From positions 14,136,001-14,200,000 of the forward strand of contig OX485803.1 in the NCBI GenBank assembly GCA_950295325.1: a DNA stretch of 64,000 nucleotides, given 5' to 3'. Positions 11,504 to 23,488 of this stretch are shown piece after piece (position 1 is the stretch's first letter; every line of letters begins with the position of its first letter). Both the position numbers and the translations under genes were made by a program. The DNA comes from Polytrichum commune. Its lineage: Eukaryota; Streptophyta; Polytrichopsida; Polytrichales; Polytrichaceae. The notes under the pieces are model-generated. The model had not been told where the DNA came from and did no database searches. It worked only from the letters and a program-made list of their open reading frames with translations.

Positions 11504-12034
11504 GAAGTTGGTAGGATTGTGTTAGCATGATTATAGTTTAATACGTAATTATAGCAATATAAATTACACATATGTCTGCTCTTCAAAATTGGGGCAGAGT
11601 TTGGGTAGAACTTACGAATACTATATTGTTTGGAGTTGGATGAATATCCATTTACTATATTTCAAAAAAAATTAAAGTTCATCTTATTATTATGTTTGGG
11701 ACTATATTGTCGAATAAAGAAATATGCATTTATTACATGCACTTTGTATGTTGCAATGTCTATATTCTATTGAGCATGCTAATAATAGAAATCATTTTAT
11801 ATTTTTTTGGGTGGAACTTGTTTGGAGTGCTCTACCCAATGTGTTTTTGTTGATGAAGTTGGTGTCGAGTGCTCTACCATATGTGCTTATGTCCGCACAT
11901 CATAGATTTGGGATATTAGAACATATAATATAATTGAGATTGTTGACAATATAGTTTCGGGCCTCTTAAAGTTCTTTGATCCATATATTAATTTGAGACT
12001 AGAGAAAGTCTCAATTTAACGAATATAGTGTTAC
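11504..12034. other. Non-coding, AT-rich; no gene seen
   Basis: This is the 3' flank of the DUF7869-type gene. A short imperfect repeat (GTGTCGAGTGCTCTACC-like) occurs near 11823 and 11865. No coding region or RNA gene is convincing. Confidence 0.5.
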
Positions 12035-12189
12035 TAGTCCGGTGGACTTCTCCTCTTGGTGAAGTTGTCCAATACATTTCTCCTCTAGGTGGTTACACTA
12101 CGGTCGGTCAAGACTTCTTAAGGCATTATGTTATTGTCTTTTCATCTTCTCCAGGATACCGTCCCTCGTCTCAAACAACCATGTCTTGG

Positions 12190-12242
12190 GCGAAAATTCT
12201 TGACCGACCGGTGCACTTCTCCACCGTAGTGTAAAGTGGCCC
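12190..12242 (+). repeat. Right terminal repeat of Harbinger-like element (copy 1)
   Basis: The sequence ending CCGTAGTGTAAAGTGGCCC is the duplicated right inverted repeat of the element described at 43383-45135. Its left partner is missing here because the duplication starts inside the element. Confidence 0.6.
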
Positions 12243-12985
12243 TTAGTAGTTAAGTATGAACATCAAAAAGCCATGTGTTATGATGAGATTGGAGCATGTG
12301 CTCAAGAATATATCAACCGATGTGCTAAGTTCAACAATTAACACCATTGGAAGGTCTATGTGATCATCTAAAGAGAAAGAAAATCGTTGTCTTTACTCCC
12401 TATAGCTTTCGCATTTGAACTTTGATTTTGAAACTTGGAATGATGATATGTGATGTGCAATCCCAATTACTAATTGCATGAGACGTTGCATGTTGGGTGT
12501 CTAATTTGAACCAACATCCAACACTATATGTGAAGTGGAAGTGCCCCAAACACCTTTCAAGTAGACAAACCTACTACAGTTACTTCCGTGACATTGGGCT
12601 ATTTTGATGTGCAATAAATATGAAAAAACTCCCGGTCCATTAGTGAAGTTATCATATGTACCCAAATGTCCCAAGAATAAGGTCAAATAAGTGGTTATAT
12701 ACTATATAGGTGTGCACAAAGTGGTTAGTGTTGGGCATATGTGAAGCATTGACTTTTTGCTATCCCACTTAATGAGTTGTTGCATCAATCCTTAGGATAA
12801 TATTGCAAGTGTTCATTTTAGAAGAATATAGAACCATTTCACACTCAAAAGTACATAACATTAGTCAACCTCATTGCGTTGCTTTCTTCTATAAGCGGAT
12901 TGCACAATGAGATTATTAGTCTCAACTCATGATGGCTAGGATTAACTCATAAATTGCCATGATGCAAACTTGTCCAACAACTATG

Positions 12986-13272
12986 CTCGGGGGGTTCACT
13001 TCCTCTTATATTTTGCATACACGTGTGTTTGGGACCTATTTATTGGGGGGGTTATTTACCTTGCAGAAAAGATTATAAGGTGATGGTATTTTACATGTAA
13101 AAACCCTAAAAATATTATATGTGATGGTATTTTACATGTAAACGTGTTTCACTATTTTAAAATCCCCTATTTTACATGTACATTTTTTACAAAATTTATC
13201 TACGATGAATATATTGGACCCTATTTTTTTATCGCACGTTGTTCTACGATTTTCGCCAGTGAACCCCCCGAG
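12986..13272. mobile_element. Small TIR element, CTCGGGGGG family (copy 1)
   Basis: The 287-bp element begins CTCGGGGGGTTCAC and ends GTGAACCCCCCGAG, a perfect 14-bp terminal inverted repeat. It is flanked by the 8-bp target duplication CAACTATG (12978-12985 and 13273-13280). It encodes nothing and is a MITE-like non-autonomous element. An 8-bp duplication fits the hAT superfamily, but the terminal sequence is not the usual hAT start, so the class is left open. The same insertion is present in the second copy of the duplication, so it predates the duplication. Confidence 0.9.
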
Positions 13273-13569
13273 CAACTATGCCTATCCATGTGGCCCCCTT
13301 GGCAATGGTCCTCATCGAATATATTAATATATAGACATTCCATCTCCGTTAAGGCAAGCCCAAAAATTTCATAGATGTCAATTGAAAGGCACAAAATGAA
13401 TAGTACTCAGACTTAGTTCTATTCATTTTGCAAGGGAACCCCATCATAAAAGGGGCGTTATGCTTGCAAAATTCTAGGCCCCACTTTGTAGCGACTTACT
13501 ATTGAGTAATGTTATGTAGTATGATGTTGTTTGATTGAGACATGTCTAACTTACCTTAAGGTATGCATG

Positions 13570-13960
13570 TGTTATTCGGTTTACTTTTCTTAATCGGACA
13601 CCTATATTTGATTGGTGTAGTCTGGTGAGGATCAAAGAACAATCACCATAAAGACAAATGTTCAAAAGAGTTTGGATTACAACTTCAACTATCATTAACT
13701 ATTTCACACTCAATAATCAAACAACTTGGGAGGACCTATATATTCAGTGTAGAAATCAACAAACATGCACTTCCGATAGCCACAACTAAATTAGGGCACA
13801 TCTGACTCTCAATTTAATATTTGTTGATGCTTCATTATAGAATTGCTAAAGCAACACAAGTTTTTTTTTGGGTAAGTTAAATCTACTCGGTAGAAGTTGG
13901 GAGAACATGAAAAACGAATTGAATAACACCCACATAGCATACCCTAGTGCAAGTTATCTC
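13570..13960 (+). repeat. Dispersed repeat, member 1
   Basis: This segment resembles 61885-62250 over its whole length, with scattered differences. Shared stretches include CTTGATTGG-type sequence, CACCATAAAGA, CAACAAACAT and TAACACCCACATA. A third copy is at 46463-46853 because of the segmental duplication. No coding potential or termini were identified. Confidence 0.6.
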
Positions 13961-14579
13961 TATCTTGTTGGTTCACACTCTCCACATTGTGAAAGAGACT
14001 GGCGACTGTCCTTTGTGACACCAGTCCCTTGCGACAACCTCAGTAAGGTGTACTGTTAGTGTTAGTTGGGTCCAAACTCCAAGTTTTGTTCTTCTTACAC
14101 AATTGGGATCCCACACGCCCTCAAGAATTTGGAAGGATCCCACATTGATTGTCCATCGCCATCAATCATAAAAGAAAATTCTCAATCATGGATCAAACTC
14201 TCACCCCTCTCACCGTGACATCAACTTCACGGTGGCCTCCAACTTGTCATCTGTGTTGTATAGACTCCTCCACTTTTAGGTTTCGGTGGAAAAAGATGCA
14301 AGACTGGAGTTTTGTTTACTTGTTTGCAGAAGAATAGGATGATGAGTAAGTATAATATCCACTGCATACAACCCCTGCTACCTCAACAACAACAATTATC
14401 AATGACTCATTTCGGATTGCCGCTTTCGGGGAAGCAATCTTAGGGTAGATTTTGCCTTCAAAGGTTTTCCATGTGTACCACCATCCTGACCTGACCCGAA
14501 CCTTTGAAGCACTGGGAGGTAGGGTTGATTCCACCATAGCCATCTTTGAAGTAAAGATTTGTGTGCGGAATTTCAAAGG

Positions 14580-14759
14580 ATGGCTAGAGAGGATGGGGAG
14601 CTTCTTCTGGAGGAGGGAGGAGTGATTGGAGGTGATGTGGATGCGGATGGGCGTCTGTTGCAGCCTTTAGTTGCTGCGCCAATTATTTTTAGTGAAGCCA
14701 AATCATCGCAGCAGACCAGATTGGCTTCATTGGATGTGTTTCGTGGCCTCTCCATTGGG
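14580..14759 (+). pseudogene. Duplicated exon 1 of the HGSNAT-like gene
   Basis: This 60-codon exon is identical in protein sequence to exon 1 of the gene at 47473-53300, including the ...SLDVFRGLSIG end and the GTATGT donor that follows. The remaining twelve exons are absent; sequence similarity ends in intron 1 at 15590. The copy keeps about 2.5 kb of the parent's upstream sequence, so it may still be transcribed, but it cannot encode the enzyme. If read through, the ORF stops about 17 codons past the donor. Confidence 0.9.
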
Positions 14760-15590
14760 GTATGTGTTCCTCAATCAGGGATTCCAGTTATGGCTTTGCA
14801 AAATCAATAAGTCTATGGCACTATGTGATCGCAGTAATGTACGAGTGTAGCCAATTCACGACAAGGTGTCCTGCATTGCAGCCTACGTTTAAGACTCTGC
14901 TGCTTTTGCGAACTCCTGAATTTCGCCCTCAGGGAACAGAATATAAACTAACCTTAACCCTACTGCGCACAGAATCAACAATGTTGTTGGTTTCAAGAAG
15001 GTCTTGGATCATGCGTAGTGCCTGAGAGACATCCAAAGTCCTCATGAGATACAGATTAGCCGGAATGGAAATCAAAATGTGGAAGTAATGTGACCACATT
15101 GATGTGTCAGTAAAGTCAATCCATGACAGAGGCCGTCAAGGTCAAGGCTTGCAAAGATGTCTTGTATTGCAGTCTACGCTTGAGATTCTGGCTTTTGTGG
15201 AAGATAAAAGCCAACAAGCTCCTGAAGTTTTTCCCTGCTGTAATGTGGGGACCAGAATGTTATCTAACCTTTACCCTACTGTCATCATTCATGATGTCAA
15301 ATAATGCATAATAATCTTGGTTTCAAAGAAGGTCTAGATTCATGGGTTGTGCCTGGCTTTGCAAAATTAATAATGATATATGGCACTATTAGACCACAGC
15401 AATGTATCAGTTGTAGTCAATTCACAGCACGATATCTTGCATTCTAGCCTACACTGCATGAACAATGATCTTGGTTTCAAGAAGGTCTTGATTCATGCGT
15501 AGTGCCTCAGAGAGTTCCAAAATCATTGTGTGATGCAAATTAATCAAATAACGTGGTCAACTCTTTTGCTTGTGCTGTGGAACATGGGTT

Positions 15591-15720
15591 GAGGTGGCCG
15601 CCGAGTCATAAGACTTCTCAGTGGTTCATTATAGCATCACATGTTTAGTGGTCCGGGTTCGATCCCTGATGGCTTTGTACGAGCATTGTATTATGATGTG
15701 AGTGACTTGGCATTTTTTGT
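15591..15720 (+). mobile_element. Possible tRNA-derived SINE head
   Basis: Directly after the end of the duplication there is a tRNA-like order. CTCAGTGGTTCATTATAGCATC at about 15617-15638 resembles an A box. GGTTCGATCCC at 15656-15666 is a near-perfect RNA polymerase III B box, with tRNA-like spacing. No cloverleaf acceptor stem was found, so a functional tRNA is unlikely. A SINE or tRNA relic is the best reading. No tail or target duplication was established. Confidence 0.4.
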
Positions 15721-15989
15721 GTGAGTCTTGGCATGAAAGTTGTATCCTATAGCCACCAACCCTTACCGTAATTAAGTTGTGACAAAACCTTAGCCAGTGT
15801 TGGCATTGATTCTTTTGTAATCCTAATTATTTTCTGGTTGGTGGATATTTGGGTTACTATGGTCGTTGTGTATTTATTGGTAGTGGTTCGTTGTTACTAT
15901 CCTCCTTTTGTGTAGAATTATGAACATAGCATGTTGTATGGCGATGACGTTGATTGCCTCAAATGTGTATTTGATGCTTAGCTTAGGGA

Positions 15990-16953
15990 TTTTTTTGAAT
16001 GTTGTTCAATACTTTCCATTAAAAAAATGTGTGTGGCTGCCCTAGCACCTGTTGTGATGACTATTAGTGGATCTACCTTCCAGCCTCTATTGATAACATT
16101 GTCTATTAGTGTTTTATTTTTAAAAAAAAATTGGATTATAGTTTCATATGGTATTCTATCGTTACAGTATATAAATTCAATGAATTGTATTGTTAGGTTA
16201 TCATTAGGTTGGTGGAGACTGATATGGTAGTCCTTTCAAACATAGAAGGTATGGTTTGGATCTGCATTGCAGTGGCATCTTTGTTGGCCACACATGCAAG
16301 GTAATAGCCAAGGAGGGACATTGTTTTCTCGGGGGTCATTATTGAATATGCATGCATTCATGAGGACATAGCGTTTTGACTTTTTTGATGCCACTATAAG
16401 TTTTCTTAGTTCCCATACTGCTTTATTGTGTCTCTTAGTTCGGAGGGCGTGTATGTGGTATTGTTTGTACTTTAGAAGTACATGTAGCCATGTATCAAGG
16501 TCTGGGTAGTTACATATGGGGCATGAGATTGATAGAAAGGCTTCCCTACCAAAGAACAATTGTATCCTGGGATTTCCCATGTATTAACCGTGTCTTAGTT
16601 TTAGAAGATCTGTCTTTTTAGAGTCAGTTATGTTTTTGTTTGTCCAAAATTTGTTTGATAGCTCATTATCTATTTTCTCATTGGCTATTCATTTATCTAT
16701 GTTGGGATATAATATAGGGATCAACTCTAGATTTATATTCTTATCATATTTCGTGAGATGTCTTTCTAGAAATCTAATAGGTCCTTTATCGGGAGTTGTT
16801 CCCATTAATGGCCATTCGTCTTTCTGGTAATAGTACAATGTTGAGTGGGCAAATTCATGTGGTTCTGAAACCTTGAAGTGTTATTTTGATGTACCTTCTT
16901 TGGCAAGTGTGTCGGCTTCTTCATTTTCTTTGATGTTTACATGTGCTCTTACT
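15990..16953 (-). mobile_element. LINE, 3' (C-terminal) fragment
   Basis: Reading leftwards, this holds the C-terminal coding part of a non-LTR retrotransposon whose 5' part lies at 19196-24830. The clearest piece is the ORF 16580-16236. It contains CPICNYPDLDTWLHVLL, a Cys-x2-Cys ... His zinc-finger-like motif typical of LINE C-termini, followed by a CMCGQQRCHC cluster. The two parts are separated by an inserted inverted-repeat cluster. Decay has left only short ORFs. Confidence 0.7.
16236..16580 (-). pseudogene. LINE C-terminal Cys/His-rich domain
   Basis: A 114-residue leftward ORF has CxxC at residues 20-23 (CPIC) followed by a His, then a basic stretch and a second Cys/His cluster near the end. 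Some LINE families carry such a domain after RNase H. The upstream and downstream frames are broken. Confidence 0.65.
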
Positions 16954-19195
16954 GTCGCGCACCTCTCCATGAGGAGTGCCTAGAACACCATGGGCACAAG
17001 AGGGACCCCGGAGTAACATCCGGGACTTGTGGCGTTGTTGGTGAGAGGACCCAAGTGATTCTAGTGTGGGTGCGGGTCCCAGGCATTGGGAACCCCTACC
17101 ATCCACGGAGACTAAGAGACACGAGGGTAAGGCCATGAGCTAGGAATCGCTTATGGCGTGCAAATTCTAGAATGCTTAAGAGCACCTCAATTAAAGGAGT
17201 GGGCTAAGAAATATGACAATTTGTGTAGGTCTTTGTCCCAAGACAACGCACTGGTACAACAGTGCTCGGGAGTGGCTCTAGGGACCGCCGAGGTTTGAAC
17301 ATGCATAACTTCCTCAAATCTTGCCCAAATGGGGCAAAAAATGAGTCCATCACCATCTATGTCAAGTGTAGATGACAATGAAATGGTTGTATGTGAGCAT
17401 CAAGATCATATAAGGAAGTTATGTTGGTCTGAAGCTATTGGGGGCTTTCAGTCCCAACGGTGTCGCAACCCTTGCTAGCCCCCTTAACAATCTTGCCAAT
17501 TTTCATTTCTAGCAAAAGTTACGATCGCTAACCCTTCGCATTCCGCCATGCTAATGGTTAGCTCCTCCTACCCCGGACCTTATAATTCATAGGAGGGGAA
17601 CCAACCCTCTTACTTTGCTTTCAAGACTCACCCCTTAATCGGTAACCAATTCCTAAATGTGGACTTCCATCCATGGAAGTCCAATCTTATGTTGATCATC
17701 GCGTTGCCGGAACAACACTACAACAACCCAAAGCATACTAGGCAACTATGGCCTCACATTGGGCCAATGCCCATGGAAGCCGTGCCGTTCGGCCTTGGGT
17801 GGGTGAGGCCACATCACCTCACCCATATGAGCCTCTGGAACTCTAGGCAAGGCCCCTACACCACCGTCAAGAAACCTTTTGTCTCTCTACCAAAAGTTGG
17901 GGCCAAGCAGGCATTTTTCCTTAGCCGTGGGCCTAAAAACCCCCAGCAGCTTTAGACCATCATAACTTCCTTGTATGATTCTGATGCTAACAAAAGATTA
18001 CTCCGTCTTCATCTACGCTTCACGTAGATACCAATGGACTCCTCACTTGCCCCATTCAGCAAGTATTGATGAAGCTATGCCTATTTGAACCTTGGCAGTC
18101 CCGGGAATCACTCCCAGGCACTGCTGTACCAGGGCGCTGTCCTGGGACAGCGACCCACTCAAATTGCCATAACTCCTAGCTCACACCTCCGATTGAGGTG
18201 TTCTTGAGCATTCTAGAATCTAGACACCATAAGCTACACATAGACCTACCCTCGTGCCTCCTAGTCTCCGTGGGTGGGAGGCGTTCCCAACGCCCGGGAC
18301 CCTCATCAACACTAGGATTACTTGGGCCCTCTCACCAACAGCGTCACAAGTCTCGGGTGTCACTCCGGGGTCCCCCTTGTGCCCATGGTGTTTCGGGCAC
18401 TCCTCATGGAGAGGTGCGCGACATTCCAACCCCAATGGCTAAGGGAAAATGTCTACTTGGCCCCAACTCTTGGTAGAGAAACAAAAGATTTATTGACAGT
18501 GAGGTAGGGGCCCTGCCAAAAGGCTTAGAGGCTTATATGGGTGAGGTGGTGTGGCCTCACCCACCCGAGGCTGAACGACACGGTCTTCATGGGCATTGGC
18601 CCAATGTGAGGCCATAGTTGCCTAATATGGTTCATGTTGTTATAGTGTTGCTCCGGCAACGTGATGATCAACATAAGATTGGACTTCCATGGATACAAGT
18701 CCATATAGAAGATTTGGTTACCGATTAAGGGGTGAGTCCCGAAAGCAAAGTAGGAGGGTTGATTCCCCTCTTATGAATTATAAGGTCCGGGGTAGGAGGA
18801 GCTAACCATTAGCATGGCGGAATACGAAGTATTAGCGCTCGTGATCCTTGCTAGAAATTTAAATGATTAATTTAGTTAAAGGGAGCTAGCGAGGGTTGCG
18901 ACATGCATAGTTGCCTAAAATGATTCAGGTCATTGTAGTGTTGCTCCGGCAATGCAATGATTAACTTAAGATCGGACTTTCATGAGAGGAAATCTACATC
19001 TTACCATTAGTTACCGATTAAGGGATGAATCCCAAAGGCAAGTGTAGGAGGGTTGTTCCCCCTCCTATGAATTAAAAGATCTGTGGTATGGGAGCTAACC
19101 ATTAGCATGGCGGAATGCGAAGGATTAGCGCTCATGATCCTTGCTAGAAATGAAAACAATCAAGATTGTTAAGAGGTGCTAGGAAGGATTGCGAC
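16954..19195. mobile_element. Interlocking inverted-repeat (foldback) cluster in LINE
   Basis: The insertion begins GTCGC and ends GCGAC. It is flanked by CTTACT on the left and ACTTACT on the right, a possible imperfect target duplication. Inside are two families of long inverted arms. Arm A is at about 16954-17300, and its reverse copy at about 18080-18422. Arm B is at 17462-17900, and its reverse copy at about 18465-18902. A second partial B reverse copy follows directly at 18903-19195. The order A, B, A', B', B' cannot arise from simple nesting of one palindrome in another, so rearrangement or composite transposition is implied. All arm ends carry GTCGC/GCGAC. No transposase ORF is present. 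Confidence 0.7.
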
Positions 19196-19514
19196 ACTTA
19201 CTTTGTATAGTGTTATGGGTTGAGTTATTTGTTTAAGGAAGTTAACTTTTTCTTTTAGGATGGTTTTATTAGGGTGGTTGTTGTGTAGTGTGGGATAATT
19301 TATTTGGTATTTTATCACATATAGACCATTAAGGCAGTTTGTGAAGATATGTGGGAGTTCATTTGGGAAGTCTTTATGTATTATTGTGAGGGTGTGGTGA
19401 ATGGCCATTAATTCCGCTCTAAATATGTTTTGTAGGCTTGGTAGTCATATTGCAAGTTTTATATTTTGTGATTGTATATATGATATCCTACTTCATCCCG
19501 TAGCCAGATGCCTC

Positions 19515-19862
19515 CTACATTTTTTGGAAGTTTAAGGGATCAGTCCATGTAAAAACAATATTGGGGGGGGGGGGGGGGGGAGAGGATTTAAGGGGTATTT
19601 CCTTCTTGTAGTTGAGATTTGGTGGGATTGTGTTATGTGGGGGTATGTAGTTGTCTGGATGCCCTAGAACATTAGGTGCATAAAAAACAAAAATAGAGAA
19701 AAAGATGGCAAAAGCTACCCAACATACTAAATCTTTTACGTGTGTATTTGGGATTGGGTAGGTAAGGCCATTCCATATTCTACTTTTGTTGACTTTTATA
19801 TTTTGCAGGGTAGGAGGGGCAATTTGTGTGATTTTGCATGTTATCTTAAGGTTGTTGCACAT
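19515..19862 (-). pseudogene. LINE fragment before RNase H, decayed
   Basis: A 115-residue leftward ORF ends in a proline run and VFTWTDPLNF. The TWTD lies where the first Asp motif (TDGS) of RNase H is expected. This links the RT part to the RNase H fragment at 19169-19408, which is in another frame. Confidence 0.5.
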
Positions 19863-21842
19863 AGATTCTTTATTGTATCCATTTGTTCTGTAATACTGAT
19901 ACTATTATTTTGGTGATGTACGCAAAGGATTCTTATAGTGAGTGGTTCTATACTTGGCTCGCTGAATTCTTGTGGTTTTGTTGGTTCCTCGTATTTAGTG
20001 GTGCCTACTAGTATGTGAGTAATTACATGTGTGTCTGGGAAGGGGCCTAAATGTGGGGTGAAATTCTGATACCAGTTTGTTTCTGGGATGGTAAGTATTG
20101 TGGTGGTATGTGGGTCGTGTTAGCTACTAGTCTAACCCAGTGGATAGTTGTTTGGGCTTTGGTTTCATTGTGAAGGTGAGCATAACCTATTCCTTGCCAC
20201 CTGTGTGAGAATGCGTTGCCAAAAGACCTAAAGATTTCATCTCTAGGAAATGGCGAGAAGAACTTTATTAGATGAGTTGAGCATGTGACTCAAGAGGAGA
20301 AGTATGAGTGTGTAAAATTAAAGGACATTATGATGTAGTCTAGTAGTGCTTTGGGTAGGGCATGGTGTGAGTTTTTGAGTGGGTCATTTTTTGGGATTTT
20401 GTGTTTATATCTTTGATATAGCCAGGTTATTTCAGTTTCAAATGATTGGGTAAGGGGTATTAAGTCGTGTGGTTGATGTAGCATTCGATTGTATTGGTTC
20501 CATAGCCATACAAGTCTATTTTAGGGAATGGTGATAAGGTGTTTGTTTGTTTCGTCATATATGTGGGTGGTGTCATTTTGTACTTGGATTTTGTTTGTAT
20601 TAGTATTAATATATTTTTCAAGGTTGCATTCATGTGTTGAAATTTTTACAAGGGGGATGTTCAGGGGTGGAGATATGTGTCTTGGATTTTTGTTTTGGGT
20701 AAAATAATCATATTTTTGTATGGTGCTTTCATATTTTGTATATATTTTTGGGTATAGTATGTGAGTATTAAACTTGTTTTGTATTGTATGACTTTTCGGA
20801 GATTATAAGGAAACAATTATGTTTGTGGTGGTTTTTTGTTGTAATTATGCCATTGGGTAGTATTCATTGGCATAGGTATGTGTGTTTTTTTTTAATATAA
20901 TTTTGTATTTATCTTTGGTTTTTTTTATGTAGTGGTCTATTATTGAGTATATAGGGTATCTTGTTGGGTTGTTTTTTATGTGTGTAGGTGTGGTCAAATG
21001 TGTTAGATGTCGCGGGGCAGGTGGGCATGTGAGAATTTCTATGTTTAGTGGTTCTATGTTATGTTCCATTATAATGTATTTTTGTTTTAATGTACATAAT
21101 GGATGATGGCCTTGGCATGTTTCTTGACAGTTCTCATTGCAGCCTGGGTGGCAGAAGAGTTGCTATGTTGTTTTTAATGTTTGTTTTATCAAGTGTGTGG
21201 GTTTTTTTGTAATAGTTTGAATATTCAATAAGTGAGATCATGTGTGTGACATTTGGTAAGGTGAGTTGTTTTACGTCATATATGTTTTCTTAGAGTAATT
21301 TGTGTATGTATTTTAGGTTTTGAGTAGAATTTTATTTTTTATTTTTTGAGCGGGGGGTGTTGTGGATAGTCTGTGCCATTATCTTTCAAGTGGTGTTGCT
21401 TTCAGGGGAAATTTTTCTATCATGCTTCTAAGATGGGGTCTACATGCAACTTTGATAAGGTATAATGTTCTAGTGATGGGTGATCGATTACAATCGTGGT
21501 GTTTGATCCTAGGTATATTTTTTGCACCCCCATATTTAGCTAGTATATAGTGTGTGAGACCCCTATATATTGTTCCAAATTTTCCTTTGTCAATTAATGC
21601 ATTTATGTGTTGTTCTCTGATACACCTAAGGTAGGCGTTTTTTAGTGAGAATGTTGCTATTCCAAACATATCATGGGGTAGTTGGGTGACCATGTTTGGT
21701 GTGCAATTAGGGAGTCCACACATTTTCTTTTGAATTGCTATTATGTTTTATCTAGTTTTGTGGTTCTGGGTAGTGAAAATGGTATTGCATAGAAGTTGTA
21801 TGCGATTCTTGCTATGATCATTTTATCTACCATACGATTTTT

Positions 21843-22553
21843 TTATTTGATTGTTGCTGGATAGTTTGCTAATTGACTGCATTGGCTGATAACTTGGGTG
21901 GTTGTAATGTGTATTTGTATTTTCCATTTGAGGGATGGGACAAGTTGGATTCTTAGGTATACATATGATTTGTTTTGGTGTATTATTGAGATAGGTTGGT
22001 TTCTATATGCAATATTGGCAGTTTCTATTTTTGTTTTGAATGTGTCTTGGTTCATTTTGGATTTCTTTGGGCACCTTGTGACTGTACATTTTGATATTCC
22101 AAGGTCCATACATGCCCATTCACAATATCTATTTAATTTGTTTAGTTGTGATTGTAGTGATGCGACTTTGTTGGTGATTGCTGCTAGATTATTTGCGTAT
22201 GCTACATAGCTAATTATGGCTTTAGATATTCCAAAGTTGTATCCATAATTTCTATTTTGTAACCATCTTAGCAGTGGTTCCAAAAATATGATAAAGAGGT
22301 AAAGGCTAAGGGTGTCTCCTTGTATAGTACCTCTTTGTATTGGTATTTCTTTTATTTGGCCTCCGGTAAATATGTTGTTGGAGTGTAAGTATATGTTACC
22401 TATTAGTATAACTGCGTCTTCAAGGTATCCTAAGTCTTTCATGATAGCTAATAGGCGTGCATGATCGATTGATCCAAATGCATTTTTGAAGTCAATGTAA
22501 AGTAAATAAATGTCATAATTGGTGAATTGGGCATCTTCTAATGTTGCTATCAA
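21843..22553 (-). pseudogene. LINE reverse transcriptase fragment
   Basis: A 236-residue ORF carries the RT palm. YIDFKNAFGSIDH holds the first catalytic Asp, and GTIQGDTLSLYLFIIFLEPLL is the conserved Gln-Gly-Asp block. The motif normally reading YADD is YANN in YVAYANNLAA, so both catalytic Asp residues of that motif are replaced by Asn and the enzyme would be inactive. The N-terminal fingers lie to the right in other frames. Confidence 0.85.
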
Positions 22554-22888
22554 TGTTTGTATTTGTCTTAATGTGCACCTTTTTGCTCTGAATCCTTCTT
22601 GGCTATGTTGTAGTATTTGGTGCTTCTCTCCATATGCTGAGAGTATGGATGTTAGAGTGCTAGTAAAAAAATTGTATATAATATTAGCAAGTGTAATAGG
22701 TCTATGGTTGGGTAGTAGGGAGGGATGTGTTAGATGGTAGTATTGTTATGTGATTTTCCAAGAAGATGGGATTTGTTTTTGTTTATAGCAATGTGTGAAA
22801 AATAAAATTAATATATGTTGGAATTTTTGGGGCATGTTTTTGAGTATGGAGTCTGGGATTTTATTAGGGCTTGGAGTTTTGTTATTTG

Positions 22889-23488
22889 CTAGGTTTTTAA
22901 GTAGAGGTTGTAAGTTTCTAGGTCAAAATATGTATATAAGGGTGTTTGTAGGTCGCCATTTTTTTCAAGAAGAAGTCCTTCTAAGTTGTGCCATGGGTGT
23001 TGTCTAATTGCGCATGTACACTCTAGGGGGTGGTCTTGTAAGTAATAACATGTGGGTACGGTGGGTATATTGTTGAGGGATTGTTGTATGTGTATTTCAT
23101 TTGCTGTGATTTTTGGGTTTATGAGTATAGTATTATTGCAGTCAGCAATGCAATCTAGTGGTGGACTTTCAAAGTTTTTAAATATTTTTTTGTTTGTTTT
23201 TCTGGGATTGGTTTCATATAGTTTCTTATATTTGGCTATGGCTTTCTTAATGCATACTATGGTGTATTTAGTGGCGATTTTTTGGGCTTGTAAGTTTGTT
23301 GTTTTGGCTAACATTGCTATTTCTTTAATCCATGTGTTTAGCAATAAGTCATCTTTGGGCAATATATGGCTATGACTCCCTAGTGTAGCAAGTTGTGTTA
23401 AATTGGGTATGTGCGCCAATTCATTGTATTTTGTATGTTGTATATTTTTTTCCTTATTAGTTGGTAGATTGCTATGTGTTGTTTCCAT
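22889..23488 (-). pseudogene. LINE linker between endonuclease and RT
   Basis: A 199-residue leftward ORF in the correct position and orientation between the endonuclease and RT blocks. It is Lys- and Asn-rich and contains CIKKAIAKYKKLYE, like the helical spacer regions of LINE ORF2 proteins. It has no catalytic motif. It joins neither neighbour in frame. Confidence 0.55.

Larger units (their letters stand above)
12035..15590 (+). repeat. Segmental duplication, copy 1 (truncated)
   Basis: This block of about 3.56 kb matches 44928-48482 in the same orientation. Reading the two side by side I count roughly a dozen substitutions and a net 1-bp length difference, so identity is about 99.6% by hand count. 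It includes a small transposon, the upstream region, exon 1 and part of intron 1 of the acetyltransferase-like gene. Sequence diverges abruptly outside 12035 and 15590. Copy 1 holds only the right end of the element that is complete at 43383-45135, and it lacks exons 2-13. It is therefore the derived copy. Confidence 0.95.

Noticed and set aside
15616-15675. Functional tRNA gene
   Set aside because: A and B boxes are present but no complementary acceptor or anticodon stem could be found.
16921-18507. ORFs in the inverted-repeat cluster
   Set aside because: The same peptides recur on both strands because of the inverted arms, so they reflect repeat structure rather than genes.
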